Below, in pieces: positions 15,282-23,754 of a stretch of 64,000 nucleotides of DNA (positions within the stretch are counted from its first letter, which is position 1; each line of letters begins with the position of its first letter). The stretch lies in NCBI RefSeq assembly GCF_014193895.1, contig NZ_BLZR01000001.1, forward strand, positions 3,968,001-4,032,000. The letters run 5' to 3'. The notes beneath the pieces were generated by a model, which was not told the origin of the DNA, did not search any database, and saw nothing but the letters and a program-made list of their open reading frames with translations. The DNA comes from Clostridium fungisolvens. GTDB lineage: Bacteria > Bacillota > Clostridia > Clostridiales > Clostridiaceae. The translations under genes were made by a program, and so were the position numbers.

Positions 15282-16337
15282 TTATAGCTTTTCATTATTA
15301 AACTCTTTTAAAAATTCTTCCCTATCATCTCTAAACTCCAGCTTATTTATAAATCTTGCAAGAAATACATCTTCATCCCAATCTTTATTTTTATAATAAT
15401 AGTCTGATACAGAAGTATAGAAATCAGAAGGAAATTTTAATAGAATATATAGTAGGTTATATTCCTCATTACTTAAATTAAGCACACTTGTGTAAGCATC
15501 AATTATAGTATTAAACTTATCCACATCATAAGCAAAATTTTTTATAGCCTTTGTTATAAGTTGAGCTATATCCTTAACCCTTAAGTCTATACTACAATAA
15601 TCAAAATCTATAAAATACGCCTCTTCATCTTTAATTAAAATATTATGATGTGCTAAATCTCCATGGCATAATACTACTTTATCTTCTTCTTTACATATAT
15701 CATTGTATTTCGAATTTCTTAACAGCTCTACACATTCTTTTACTTCATCTATATAATAATCAACTTCATTTAAAAACAGTTTATCGAATTCATTCTTGTG
15801 CCTGTAACTTATAACTTGCTCTTTTAGTTTTTTCATATCTGAAAGAGAATACTTAAAATATCCCTCCATATTCCCTAGCGTAATATCTTTTTGATCTAAA
15901 GAATAGCTAGTATTAACTTTTCCATTAATGTTCTTAATTATACCTATTGAACTTTTATGCATCACAGCCAAATCTCTTGCCGAAATAGATAAATCTACTA
16001 TATTTGAGAATGCACATTCTCTACCTTCAATGAGGTCTAATAAGGTATATACTCCCCCATCCCATAGAACATATCTATTGCCATCTCCAGCTATGTCTAT
16101 AGTAAGTGCTCTGTGGAATGTATTCTTTATAAAATCTAAGCTTTGTGAAATAAAGTTTAGCCTATCAATTGAGTAATCAATTTTCTTTAATATCTTTTTA
16201 CCTTTAGAAGTTTCTAGTATAAATACACTTCTTACAGGAACTAAATCCTCAACCTCAATAGAGAACTTATTAAAAAGTTCAATGTTAAGATCATATTCGC
16301 AAAGATATTTTTTATCTCCATACTTTAACTTTAACAT
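15282..16337 (-). CDS. CotS-family spore coat kinase-like protein
   Basis: The start is ATG 16337 with AAAGGG eight bases upstream (351 aa); a GTG at 16346 is inside that site. The kinase motifs are intact: VLCHGDLAHHNILI (HxDxxxxN) and YFIDFDYCSIDLRVKD (DFD), with KGKKILKKIDY near the N-terminus supplying the lysine. The C-terminal LLKFPSDFYTSVSDYYYKNKDW block matches the other CotS proteins here. It converges on the first glycosyltransferase across a strong terminator and has a palindromic repeat in its upstream region. Role in coat or spore glycan assembly is inferred from the cluster. Confidence 0.85.
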   Translation of the reverse strand: MLKLKYGDKKYLCEYDLNIELFNKFSIEVEDLVPVRSVFILETSKGKKILKKIDYSIDRLNFISQSLDFIKNTFHRALTIDIAGDGNRYVLWDGGVYTLLDLIEGRECAFSNIVDLSISARDLAVMHKSSIGIIKNINGKVNTSYSLDQKDITLGNMEGYFKYSLSDMKKLKEQVISYRHKNEFDKLFLNEVDYYIDEVKECVELLRNSKYNDICKEEDKVVLCHGDLAHHNILIKDEEAYFIDFDYCSIDLRVKDIAQLITKAIKNFAYDVDKFNTIIDAYTSVLNLSNEEYNLLYILLKFPSDFYTSVSDYYYKNKDWDEDVFLARFINKLEFRDDREEFLKEFNNEKL

Positions 16338-16407
16338 CCTTTTCACCCTTTATAAATTACTTTACTAAAACTTAATTTATATATGCTTGAAAACTCTGCA
16401 TCCATGG

Positions 16408-16500
16408 ATGTACCACTTCATAATAAAATTTATATTTTCAAGCTCTCCTCTCGAAACCCAGAGGAGTTTTGAAAATAGTTTTCAGATTGAAGTGGTACAT
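16408..16500. repeat. Nested palindrome repeat, copy 1 (best formed)
   Basis: The outer arms ATGTACCACTTCA (16408-16420) and TGAAGTGGTACAT (16488-16500) are perfect 13-base complements. Inside, TTTTCAA..CTCCTCTC and GAGGAG..TTGAAAA form a second stem. Related copies are at 22970-23062, 41658-41712 and 50362-50455, all intergenic. On transcription it would fold into one long hairpin. Confidence 0.8.
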
Positions 16501-16546
16501 CTATAGAAATTTTTCTGCATTGTATAAATTGATAGTTATATAGATG

Positions 16547-17293
16547 TTATATTAAACAATATCCATCTTTCAATTTTGCAGCAGATAATTTTTCTCCATA
16601 TTCTTCTGCGCTCCATTTCTTCTTACCTTCCCTTTTTCTTGAACATACCTTCATATAATCATAAGGATAAGAAACCATAGCTTTTATATAAGCTTCACTG
16701 ATCTTATCAAGAGCTGATTTCTGAACAAAGCTTTCAATAACTTTTCCGTAATCTATGTGTATCCCTCTTCTTTTGATTTTACTTAGGTATGTTATGCAAT
16801 CCCATTCGACCATGTTAAAGCAAAGCTTTGATGTATCAGAAATACAAATATAATTTTCCCGTCTCCATAGGTTTGTGTTTTCACAGCTTACAAGGCTTAG
16901 TTCATTACTTCTCATACTTCTTTTTATAAGTTCTATATATTCAGTTTCTCCTATATATTTGACACAAGCTTCTGCTTTAAGCAGTATTTGGTGTCCACTA
17001 CTTAATAATTCACTTTCAAAAGCATCTTTTATGCCTTCTTTTTCTATATCTAAAAGCATCTTTCTTAGCCTTTTTATATTTACTTTACATTCTTCCATTT
17101 CTTTACCGATATTACTTTGGAGTCTCAATAAATATATTCCCTCTCCATCTTTAACTCGGTTATGAAAATTACATATTAAATCTATCTGTTCTAAAATATT
17201 GTATTCATTATAATTTGTTTGTAGAATTCTTTCCGTTTGATTAGGAGAAATAATTATATTTCTTTTCTCCAGGTAATCTTTTAAGGAATCCAT
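16547..17293 (-). CDS. CotS-like pseudokinase (degenerate spore coat protein)
   Basis: The 248-aa product starts at ATG 17293 behind TAGGAGG, 35 bases after the stop of the CotS gene at 17329-18330, so the two form an operon. The C-terminal third aligns by eye with CotS kinases: FNMVEWDCITYLSKIKRRGI stands where they have IDFDYC...DIANFMIK, and the YIKAMVSYPYDYMKVCSRKR block stands where they have FLLFPQRYWRLANRYY. The catalytic loop HxDxxxxN is missing (ENYICISDTSKL instead) and DFD is reduced to EWD. The N-terminal part (YLEKRNIIISPNQTERILQT) and the ATP lobe are shortened. It is therefore probably a non-catalytic relative acting as a coat component or kinase partner. The homology is a visual judgement. 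Confidence 0.65.
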   Translation of the reverse strand: MDSLKDYLEKRNIIISPNQTERILQTNYNEYNILEQIDLICNFHNRVKDGEGIYLLRLQSNIGKEMEECKVNIKRLRKMLLDIEKEGIKDAFESELLSSGHQILLKAEACVKYIGETEYIELIKRSMRSNELSLVSCENTNLWRRENYICISDTSKLCFNMVEWDCITYLSKIKRRGIHIDYGKVIESFVQKSALDKISEAYIKAMVSYPYDYMKVCSRKREGKKKWSAEEYGEKLSAAKLKDGYCLI

Positions 17294-17328
17294 GTTCTTT
17301 CCTCCTAAAACAAGTGATGTGTGTTTTT

Positions 17329-18330
17329 CTATAGATAAATTCTCAGATCATCAACAAACTCCTGTCTTTCCCTTCTATCTTCACTATACTTAGTTAATTT
17401 TTTCATAAAAAACTCCTCACCCCAAGGCTGTTGCTCCCAATAATATTGAAGTCCTATCTGCCAAAATTGCTGAGGAAATTCAATAAAAGCAGCAATAATA
17501 GCTATTTCTTCTGGTAACACTTTTTTGTTAGCTTCATAGGACTTTATTATAAAATCTGCCTTTTCTACATCCCATTTTCCGTCTTTCATAGCTCTTATCA
17601 TAAGAGAGCTGAGGTCATGCAAATGAGTATCTAATATGCAGTAATCAAAATCTATTATTGCTATATCACTACTCGCTTCAACTAATACATTATGATGTGC
17701 ATAGTCATGGTGGCAGAACCCCCTTTTTAGAACTTCTTTCTCCATTATTTCAGCATAATTACTGTCCTTAAGATTTTCAATAGAAGCTACAGCTCGTCTT
17801 ACCTCATCTTCTATTAATGAAATATATAATTTATCAAACTCAGATTTTACTGCTTTTTGTCCAATCCTTTTTTTGAAATCCATTATTTCATCTATTCTTG
17901 TACTAAATACATTTGTCCAAGTAAACCACCCTATTCTTGGTTTCATTTCCTTTGTTAATGTAAATCCTTCGCTACATACATGTAATTCAGATAGCTTCTC
18001 TGCCGCTCTCATGAGATCTATTGGATTATCATAATTGCTTTCTCTAGAAATAACCCAAGGTGTAAGGTAAGCATGTAGATCCCCTAGCTTTATATATTTT
18101 TCACCTTTCACTGTACCTATTATCTCTGGCACCTTATTAAAGCCTTGCTTTTGAAGATGTAATATAGCCGACAAGATAAAATAAAAATGAGGATATTGAT
18201 ATTTAATTAATTTCAAACAATACTCCCCATGGTTTGATTTTAATTTGTATATATTTTTAATCTTAATACATTCTGTTACATCTATGCCGTATTGCTCTTT
18301 TATACTAGCTTTTATTTCATCTATATCCAC
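17329..18330 (-). CDS. CotS-family spore coat kinase-like protein
   Basis: The start is GTG 18330, seven bases after GGAGG (333 aa). Kinase motifs: CHHDYAHHNVLV (HxDxxxxN) and IAIIDFDYCILDTHLHD (DFD). The C-terminal block FIEFPQQFWQIGLQYYWEQQ is shared with its paralogues. It is the first gene of an operon with the pseudokinase and is divergent from the glycosyltransferase at 18467. A SigK-like promoter lies 29 bases upstream. Together this points to late mother-cell expression and a coat function. Confidence 0.88.
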   Translation of the reverse strand: MDIDEIKASIKEQYGIDVTECIKIKNIYKLKSNHGEYCLKLIKYQYPHFYFILSAILHLQKQGFNKVPEIIGTVKGEKYIKLGDLHAYLTPWVISRESNYDNPIDLMRAAEKLSELHVCSEGFTLTKEMKPRIGWFTWTNVFSTRIDEIMDFKKRIGQKAVKSEFDKLYISLIEDEVRRAVASIENLKDSNYAEIMEKEVLKRGFCHHDYAHHNVLVEASSDIAIIDFDYCILDTHLHDLSSLMIRAMKDGKWDVEKADFIIKSYEANKKVLPEEIAIIAAFIEFPQQFWQIGLQYYWEQQPWGEEFFMKKLTKYSEDRRERQEFVDDLRIYL

Positions 18331-18358
18331 AATGAAACCTCCAGCAAATATTTCATAT

Positions 18359-18386
18359 TATTATATGTACTATACTTAGACGTTGT
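18359..18386 (-). promoter_or_regulatory. SigK-type promoter of the cotS-like operon
   Basis: Minus-strand AC, 17 bases, CATATAATA matches the SigK consensus and is placed correctly ahead of the GTG at 18330. The same pattern precedes yabG. Confidence 0.6.
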
Positions 18387-18466
18387 TCCAATATATGGAT
18401 ATAACAATGCACCAAAATACTTTTGTAGAATATCTATATATTATAGGAATTTTAGGAGAGATTTAT

Positions 18467-19585
18467 ATGAGGATTGCTGTTGATGCCAGAGGTATCAATT
18501 GGTATAAAGGAACTGGGATTGGTACTTATACCTATAATGTCTTAAAAAACTTACTGAATATAGATTTAGAAGATAAGTACAGCCTCTTTTGGTCTGGCCC
18601 TATTTCTAAAGAATTCACTGATGAAAAAACTGAAGTTATTATGGCCTCTAGAAGACATCAGCGATTTTTCGAAAATATATATTTCCCAAACTATTTGTAC
18701 GACAAAAAAGTGGATTTATATCATGTTCCACAAAATGGGATAGGCCTGAACGACCAGATAAACTGCAAAAAAGTAGTTACCATACATGATTTAATTCCAT
18801 ATATTATGCCTGAGACAGTTGGCAAGGGATATTTGAAAAGATTTTTAACTGATATGCCTAAAATAATTGATAATTGTGATGGAATTCTCACAGTTTCTGA
18901 GTATTCAAAGAAAGATATCTTAAAGTTCTTCCCAACTATAGATGAAGATAAAATTTTTGTTACGCCTTTAGCTGCAGATACTTCTTTCAAGCCTTTAGAT
19001 AAAGCAGAATGTACAGCTATGGTTAATAAAAGATTCAATTTCACTAAGAATTTTATTTTGTATATCGGTGGCTTTAGTTCTAGAAAAAATGTTTTAGGTA
19101 TCATACAGGCATTTAATAAAATGAAGCTTGATACTGATCTTAGTTTAGTAATTGTAGGCTCTTTAAAAGATGAAGGTATCAAACTGATGGATATATGTAA
19201 AGAGCTAAATTTAGATAAAAGAGTAGTATTTACTAATTTCGTAGAAGATGAATTTCTGCCAATACTCTACAACGGCTGTGAAATTTTTGTATATCCTTCA
19301 TTATATGAAGGTTTTGGACTTCCGCCACTGGAGGCAATGAGCTGCAGGACACCTGTCATAACCTCAAATGCTACTTCTATTCCTGAAGTAGTTTCAGATA
19401 CAGCACTACTTATAGATCCATTAAGTTCTGATGAACTTTACAACGCAATGTCAAAGCTTATATCTTCAAAACAGCTTAGAGATGAACTAGCCTTAAAAGG
19501 ATATGAAAGAAGTAAATTATTTAACTGGAAAAAGACCTCTGAAGATACTCTAGAGGCTTATAATAAAATTTTATTACAAAGCTAA
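18467..19585 (+). CDS. Glycosyltransferase family 4 (CotSA-like)
   Basis: The start is ATG 18467 behind TAGGAGAG (372 aa); an upstream in-frame ATG at 18383 would add 28 residues without family similarity. It is a close paralogue of the enzyme at 14048: MRIAVDARGINWYKGTGIGT at the start, LYIGGFSSRKNV in the hinge and YEGFGLPPLEAMSCRTPV with the EX7E glutamates. Divergent from a cotS-like operon, so gene pairs kinase/glycosyltransferase occur twice. Ends in a strong bidirectional terminator. Confidence 0.87.
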   Translation: MRIAVDARGINWYKGTGIGTYTYNVLKNLLNIDLEDKYSLFWSGPISKEFTDEKTEVIMASRRHQRFFENIYFPNYLYDKKVDLYHVPQNGIGLNDQINCKKVVTIHDLIPYIMPETVGKGYLKRFLTDMPKIIDNCDGILTVSEYSKKDILKFFPTIDEDKIFVTPLAADTSFKPLDKAECTAMVNKRFNFTKNFILYIGGFSSRKNVLGIIQAFNKMKLDTDLSLVIVGSLKDEGIKLMDICKELNLDKRVVFTNFVEDEFLPILYNGCEIFVYPSLYEGFGLPPLEAMSCRTPVITSNATSIPEVVSDTALLIDPLSSDELYNAMSKLISSKQLRDELALKGYERSKLFNWKKTSEDTLEAYNKILLQS

Positions 19586-19595
19586 TCAAAAACAA

Positions 19596-19640
19596 AACCA
19601 GCACCATTTAGAATCATAAATGTGCTGGTTCATTTTTTTA
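19596..19640. terminator. Bidirectional terminator
   Basis: AACCAGCACCATTTA pairs with TAAATGTGCTGGTT, flanked by A-rich and T-rich runs; it serves the glycosyltransferase (plus) and the lipoprotein gene (minus). Confidence 0.85.
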
Positions 19641-19647
19641 TTATATT

Positions 19648-20856
19648 TTAGTGCACTACACTTCCATTTACTTGCACATCAAGCTTATTACTTTGCTCTA
19701 TGTAAGAATCTATCATCTTACTCATATCATAGTAATATTTTTTTCTCTTTGAATTTGTTTCGATGATGGACATCCTCGCCCATAATCTATCGTAATCTAA
19801 AAACTGTATCTTCTTATCAATCTCTGAATTAGCATAGCTGTCTATATAACTTGGAAAGACTCCATTAGTTGACATATACTTTATAAGGTTTTCTTTATCT
19901 GTGAGGGCACCAGCTATAAATTGCTTTAATAGCTCTATATCTTTCTTATTATTCAAAAATACAGCATTAACCCCTTCCATAATCACAGAGGTATTTCCAC
20001 CTGGTTCAAAAGCTGGCAAATCCTTAACAAATAAATTTCCTTCTTTATATACTTTTTCTAAGTTCATATAAGTATTACTGGAGCCAAATAATATTGGGGA
20101 TTTGAAGCTATCAAAATTATTGTCTATCCTAAGTACATTATTTTTCTTTAAATCTGATATCAAGTCAATTACCTTAGTGAGATTTTTGTTTCCTGAGGTC
20201 ATATCTAGGTTCTCTGAAGGTACTCCAAGTTGATATAATAGCATTTTTACTAATGACTTTTCACTTTCTTCATTCATTACCATAATATTTTCTTTTTTTC
20301 CGCTGGCTTCATAATACTTTTTCCCGGCATCTATTAGCATGCTCCAAGTATTTACATCATCTAAATTCACATTAAATTTATGTAATAGCTCACTATTACA
20401 AAACATCACTATAGGTTTTGTATCCCATGGAAATCCATATATCTGGTTATTTACAGTTATTTCATCTATTCTCCCTTGAGAATAACTCTTTACTCTAGAA
20501 CTTACATCACTAGTTATTGCGGTAAATACGTCCTTATTAGAAAGCAACATATCGTTCAACTCCTGACCAGTTAAAAGCACCAAATCTGGCCTTTTGTCCA
20601 CAGTTGTTATATTATTATTAACACTTTTCATATAAGAATCTTGCTTTATATCATTTACATTAATCCTTACTTTAGGATATTTTTTATTAAATTCTATAAC
20701 TTGACTCTTTAAGTAATCGCTATATGGAGCATAGCTCCAGATGTTGTATTCATAACTTGCTTCACTAACATCTTTTACTTTTGAATCTTGCTTACATCCG
20801 GACAATAAGAAACTTGTATATAAAATAACCATTAGTATTCCAATGTATCTTCGCAT
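19648..20856 (-). CDS. Extracellular solute-binding lipoprotein (ABC-type, family 1-like)
   Basis: The 402-aa product starts at ATG 20856 behind GAGGTG. The signal peptide ends in the lipobox FLLSGC (Cys about 21), so it is anchored to the outer face of the membrane. The body has the features of family 1 (sugar-type) binding proteins: YNIWSYAPYSDYLKSQVIEF, RPDLVLLTGQELNDML, YGFPWDTKPIVMFCNSELLH and INAVFLNNKKD-type loop GVNAVFLNNKKDIELLKQFI. No permease or ATPase genes are next to it, so it is an orphan. Its place in a spore cluster could be chance or could mean a sporulation role. Confidence 0.75.
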   Translation of the reverse strand: MRRYIGILMVILYTSFLLSGCKQDSKVKDVSEASYEYNIWSYAPYSDYLKSQVIEFNKKYPKVRINVNDIKQDSYMKSVNNNITTVDKRPDLVLLTGQELNDMLLSNKDVFTAITSDVSSRVKSYSQGRIDEITVNNQIYGFPWDTKPIVMFCNSELLHKFNVNLDDVNTWSMLIDAGKKYYEASGKKENIMVMNEESEKSLVKMLLYQLGVPSENLDMTSGNKNLTKVIDLISDLKKNNVLRIDNNFDSFKSPILFGSSNTYMNLEKVYKEGNLFVKDLPAFEPGGNTSVIMEGVNAVFLNNKKDIELLKQFIAGALTDKENLIKYMSTNGVFPSYIDSYANSEIDKKIQFLDYDRLWARMSIIETNSKRKKYYYDMSKMIDSYIEQSNKLDVQVNGSVVH

Positions 20857-21175
20857 AATTTCACCTCAAATAAACTATCCACAACATTTCCTATACTTAA
20901 AGTTTAAATAAACCTTATGTGCTATATACTAGTTAAGGAAATCTTAAAATTTTTTCTAATATTTGATTCTAATACATTATATCATATACAATTACAATTT
21001 CGGAACTAAAACCATTATTTCCATTAAGTTCTACTTATGGGTTGTTCAAGCTCTGTGTTGAAAATACAAGTTTTATTAAGAACCGGTACATCATTAGATA
21101 AAAATATATAATTAATATCAAGAATTCAATATCCTTAGCATATAATCTTATGAAGTAATTTTTTTGAGGAAGAAT
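20857..21175. other. Intergenic between divergent genes
   Basis: AT-rich, no gene seen. It must hold the promoters of the lipoprotein (minus) and the SPOCS-like gene (plus); none is clear enough to call. Confidence 0.5.
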
Positions 21176-21802
21176 ATGATAAAAAATGGAGTTAATATAA
21201 CTGGTATATGTGATACAGACCAACTTAGCAGAATTGCTTGTGAACATATAATAACCTTTTCTCACTCTGATTATATATATATAAATAGGCGAAAGCATCC
21301 TTTAAATCAGCTAATATCAACGAATTTAGCAGTAGACATATCTAATAACGAAAAATTAGAATTAAAAAACAAATCCTTATTACTTATCCAAGGAATAAAA
21401 CAATTTACTTTGGAATACAGAGATGATAGGAAAAGACGGTCAGTTATAACAAGAAACTTGCCTTTTACTAAGGCTATACTTTTACAGTCTGCTAACTCAA
21501 CATATAAAAATATTAGCTTATACATCATAGATGCTACCCTTCAAATGCTGAATCAAGAGGTAGTATTAGCGCAAACATCATACTTACTAGCTTTTGATGG
21601 TGATGGAATATCTGAGGTTCCTCCAATTATTATTAATAATAATCCTGTAAATTCTACAAGTATTAAGGTTGAGCCAAAACAATCATTTGAAGAAAATGTA
21701 GAAGTACCTTCGCCAGAGAAGATAGCAAGTAAAATAAGTATCCCAGAAGAAAATATAGTTATCGATAGCAGTAAATTTGATATAGAAGAAGAATTTTTAT
21801 AG
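21176..21802 (+). CDS. SPOCS/DUF3794-like protein, probable spore-associated
   Basis: The start is ATG 21176, after GAGGAAG (208 aa). Residues about 40-150 resemble the SPOCS (DUF3794) beta-rich domain of spore coat proteins: KSLLLIQGIKQFTLEYRDD, then ITRNLPFTKAILLQSA, then LYIIDATLQMLNQEVVLAQT. The C-terminal 60 residues are acidic and low in complexity (EENVEVPSPEKIA...FDIEEEFL). It is 10 bases upstream of a glycosyltransferase, so co-translated with it. The domain call is by pattern and is divergent from typical members. Confidence 0.55.
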   Translation: MIKNGVNITGICDTDQLSRIACEHIITFSHSDYIYINRRKHPLNQLISTNLAVDISNNEKLELKNKSLLLIQGIKQFTLEYRDDRKRRSVITRNLPFTKAILLQSANSTYKNISLYIIDATLQMLNQEVVLAQTSYLLAFDGDGISEVPPIIINNNPVNSTSIKVEPKQSFEENVEVPSPEKIASKISIPEENIVIDSSKFDIEEEFL

Positions 21803-21812
21803 GAGGCACAGT

Positions 21813-22916
21813 ATGAATTATTGTATAGATGGATTAGCTGCATCTAAGATGCAAGGAACAGATATGTTTTCTTATTCTAGAGAGATTATAAGTCTACTTA
21901 ACTCTTCAACTACCTTTGATGAAATGCATGCAATTTGGGATAGCTTTCCCTTAAGCTTTTATTGGGAAAGACTAAAAAACATAGACTTTGTTCCACTTAC
22001 TATTGATAGAACAAAAAATGATTACTCTAAATTAGTAGATTTTCTTACAGAAAATGATATAAGTATCTATCATTCACCTAATAATGGTTTTAGCATACCT
22101 GAAAAAAAAGTTTGCAAATATATAACAACTATACACACACTTTATCCAATTGCAGACAAGAAAAACATAGATGAAAAATATTTAAGTAAGTTTATTAAAA
22201 TGGTTCCATCAGCCTTATCCATAAGTGACTCAATAATAGTTAACTCTGAGTTTACTAAAGATGAATTAATTAATTATTTTGAGGTGGATAAAGAGAAGAT
22301 TAAGGTTGTATATCCTAAGTGTAGTGAAATATTTAAACCTATGGAGAAAGTCTTATGCAAAAACTTTCTAAAGAGAAATTATAAGATTGATTACCCTTAT
22401 ATGCTCTATGTTGGAAGCATAACAGAAAGAAAGAACTTAGAACTTATAATTGAAATTTTGAAACAGGTTAAAGCAAAAGAAAATAACATAAAGCTTGTGA
22501 TAGCCGGTGATGGTTCTGGCAAGAGATCTGAGTACTTGAACAAATTAAAAAAACTTATAAATAAGTACGGATTAGATAATGATGTTATTTTCTTAGGACT
22601 CGTTAAATACACTCATCTCCCAATATTCTACAGCGGAGCTTTATGTGTAGTTGATTTTTCTAATTATAATAGCTACCCACTTTCAATTGTGGAAGCATGC
22701 AACTGTAAATCTGTTGTTATATGTAATAAGACTCCTGTTAACTTAAAAGTTCTAAATAAGTGCGTTGTTTATGCGGGTTATGATGAAGTAATTGCTATAG
22801 CTGATTTTATACAAGGTATGAATGACAACTCCTCTTATAAAAATCAGATAGTAGCTAAATTCAGCACACCTTTATATTCTAGTGATGAACAGTTATTGAG
22901 TATGTATTCATTATAA
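21813..22916 (+). CDS. Divergent family-4 glycosyltransferase
   Basis: The 367-aa product starts at ATG 21813 behind TAGGAGG. The N-terminus MNYCIDGLAASKMQGTDMFS and the hinge YMLYVGSITERKNLELII follow the two GT4 paralogues in this cluster. The donor-site motif is altered: they have YEGFGLPPLEAM, this has YNSYPLSIVEAC, keeping the second glutamate of EX7E but not the first. Activity may be changed or lost. It forms an operon with the SPOCS-like gene. Confidence 0.75.
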   Translation: MNYCIDGLAASKMQGTDMFSYSREIISLLNSSTTFDEMHAIWDSFPLSFYWERLKNIDFVPLTIDRTKNDYSKLVDFLTENDISIYHSPNNGFSIPEKKVCKYITTIHTLYPIADKKNIDEKYLSKFIKMVPSALSISDSIIVNSEFTKDELINYFEVDKEKIKVVYPKCSEIFKPMEKVLCKNFLKRNYKIDYPYMLYVGSITERKNLELIIEILKQVKAKENNIKLVIAGDGSGKRSEYLNKLKKLINKYGLDNDVIFLGLVKYTHLPIFYSGALCVVDFSNYNSYPLSIVEACNCKSVVICNKTPVNLKVLNKCVVYAGYDEVIAIADFIQGMNDNSSYKNQIVAKFSTPLYSSDEQLLSMYSL

Positions 22917-22969
22917 TAATAAACTGTTCTTTTAAAAAATATTATATTTAAGCGCTTATAAAATAAAAA

Positions 22970-23062
22970 CGTGCCACTTCATATTGAAAATATACCTTCA
23001 AGCTCTCCCATTGAAAGTCATGGAGATTCTGAAAATATTTTTCAAATTGAGGTGGTATATTT
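22970..23062. repeat. Nested palindrome repeat, copy 2
   Basis: GTGCCACTTCA...TGAGGTGGTATAT outer arms (pairing kept partly by G-U) and TTCAAGCTCTCC...GGAGATTCTGAA inner stem. It lies between convergent genes and could also act as their terminator. Confidence 0.7.
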
Positions 23063-23064
23063 TT

Positions 23065-23346
23065 TTAAAGTATCTCAATATTAATATCTTCTACCTCAGC
23101 TTCAGTATTATCATATATAAAGTCCACAACCTCATTTAGAGAATTATTGGCATGACTAGAGCTATTACTTACAGTTGCTATTCCTAAAACTAAGAGCTTA
23201 TGATTGTCCTGATGCTCTACTTCACTTATTGAAACATTAAATTTATTTTTCACCCTTTGTATTAAGCTTTTAGCTACCATTCTTTTTTCTTTTAAAGATT
23301 TAGCCCATGGTATTCTTATTGTTACTTCTGCAGTTCCTATTATCAT
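23065..23346 (-). CDS. DUF503 family protein (YlxP-like)
   Basis: The 93-aa product starts at ATG 23346 behind AAGGAGA. It matches DUF503/YlxP: MIIGTAEVTIRIPWAKSLKE with the conserved SLKEKR, then RVKNKFNVSISEVEHQDNH. YlxP is usually encoded near ribosome maturation genes such as rbfA; here it stands alone. Function is not settled in the literature as far as I know. Confidence 0.88.
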   Translation of the reverse strand: MIIGTAEVTIRIPWAKSLKEKRMVAKSLIQRVKNKFNVSISEVEHQDNHKLLVLGIATVSNSSSHANNSLNEVVDFIYDNTEAEVEDINIEIL

Positions 23347-23754
23347 AATATCTCCTTAAAGTATCATGTTGAAAGAAAAATTATGTCTTTAATTTTTCTT
23401 TAACTAAAGCTAGTATTTACCTTTTTTGTTGGTTATATGCTTGCTACAATGCACCTTTGCACTTGTAGATGTAATAATGTTAAAAAATCTACTAATATAA
23501 ATACTTATAATAATGTATTTTTGTAGCAACTGTACTACTATTATCGCAAGCACTATACTAACAGTATATTTTTTCTTTATATAGTTATTTGTTAATTAAA
23601 TGTTGTTAAATATTTATAAGCAGATAGACAGGCCTAGGGTTAACTTTATATTTTTAAAGCTTCCTCTCGGAGCCTAGTACCGTCTTATGGAAGTTTTCTT
23701 ACAGAACATCATCTCTTTGCAATTACTTCAGAGTAATATTAAATTACATTTTCT
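23347..23754. other. Intergenic; possible eroded palindrome copy
   Basis: No gene. At about 23641-23705 a TTTATATTTTTAAAGCTTCC...GGAAGTTTTCTTA segment resembles the inner stem of the nested palindrome, without its outer arms. Confidence 0.4.
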
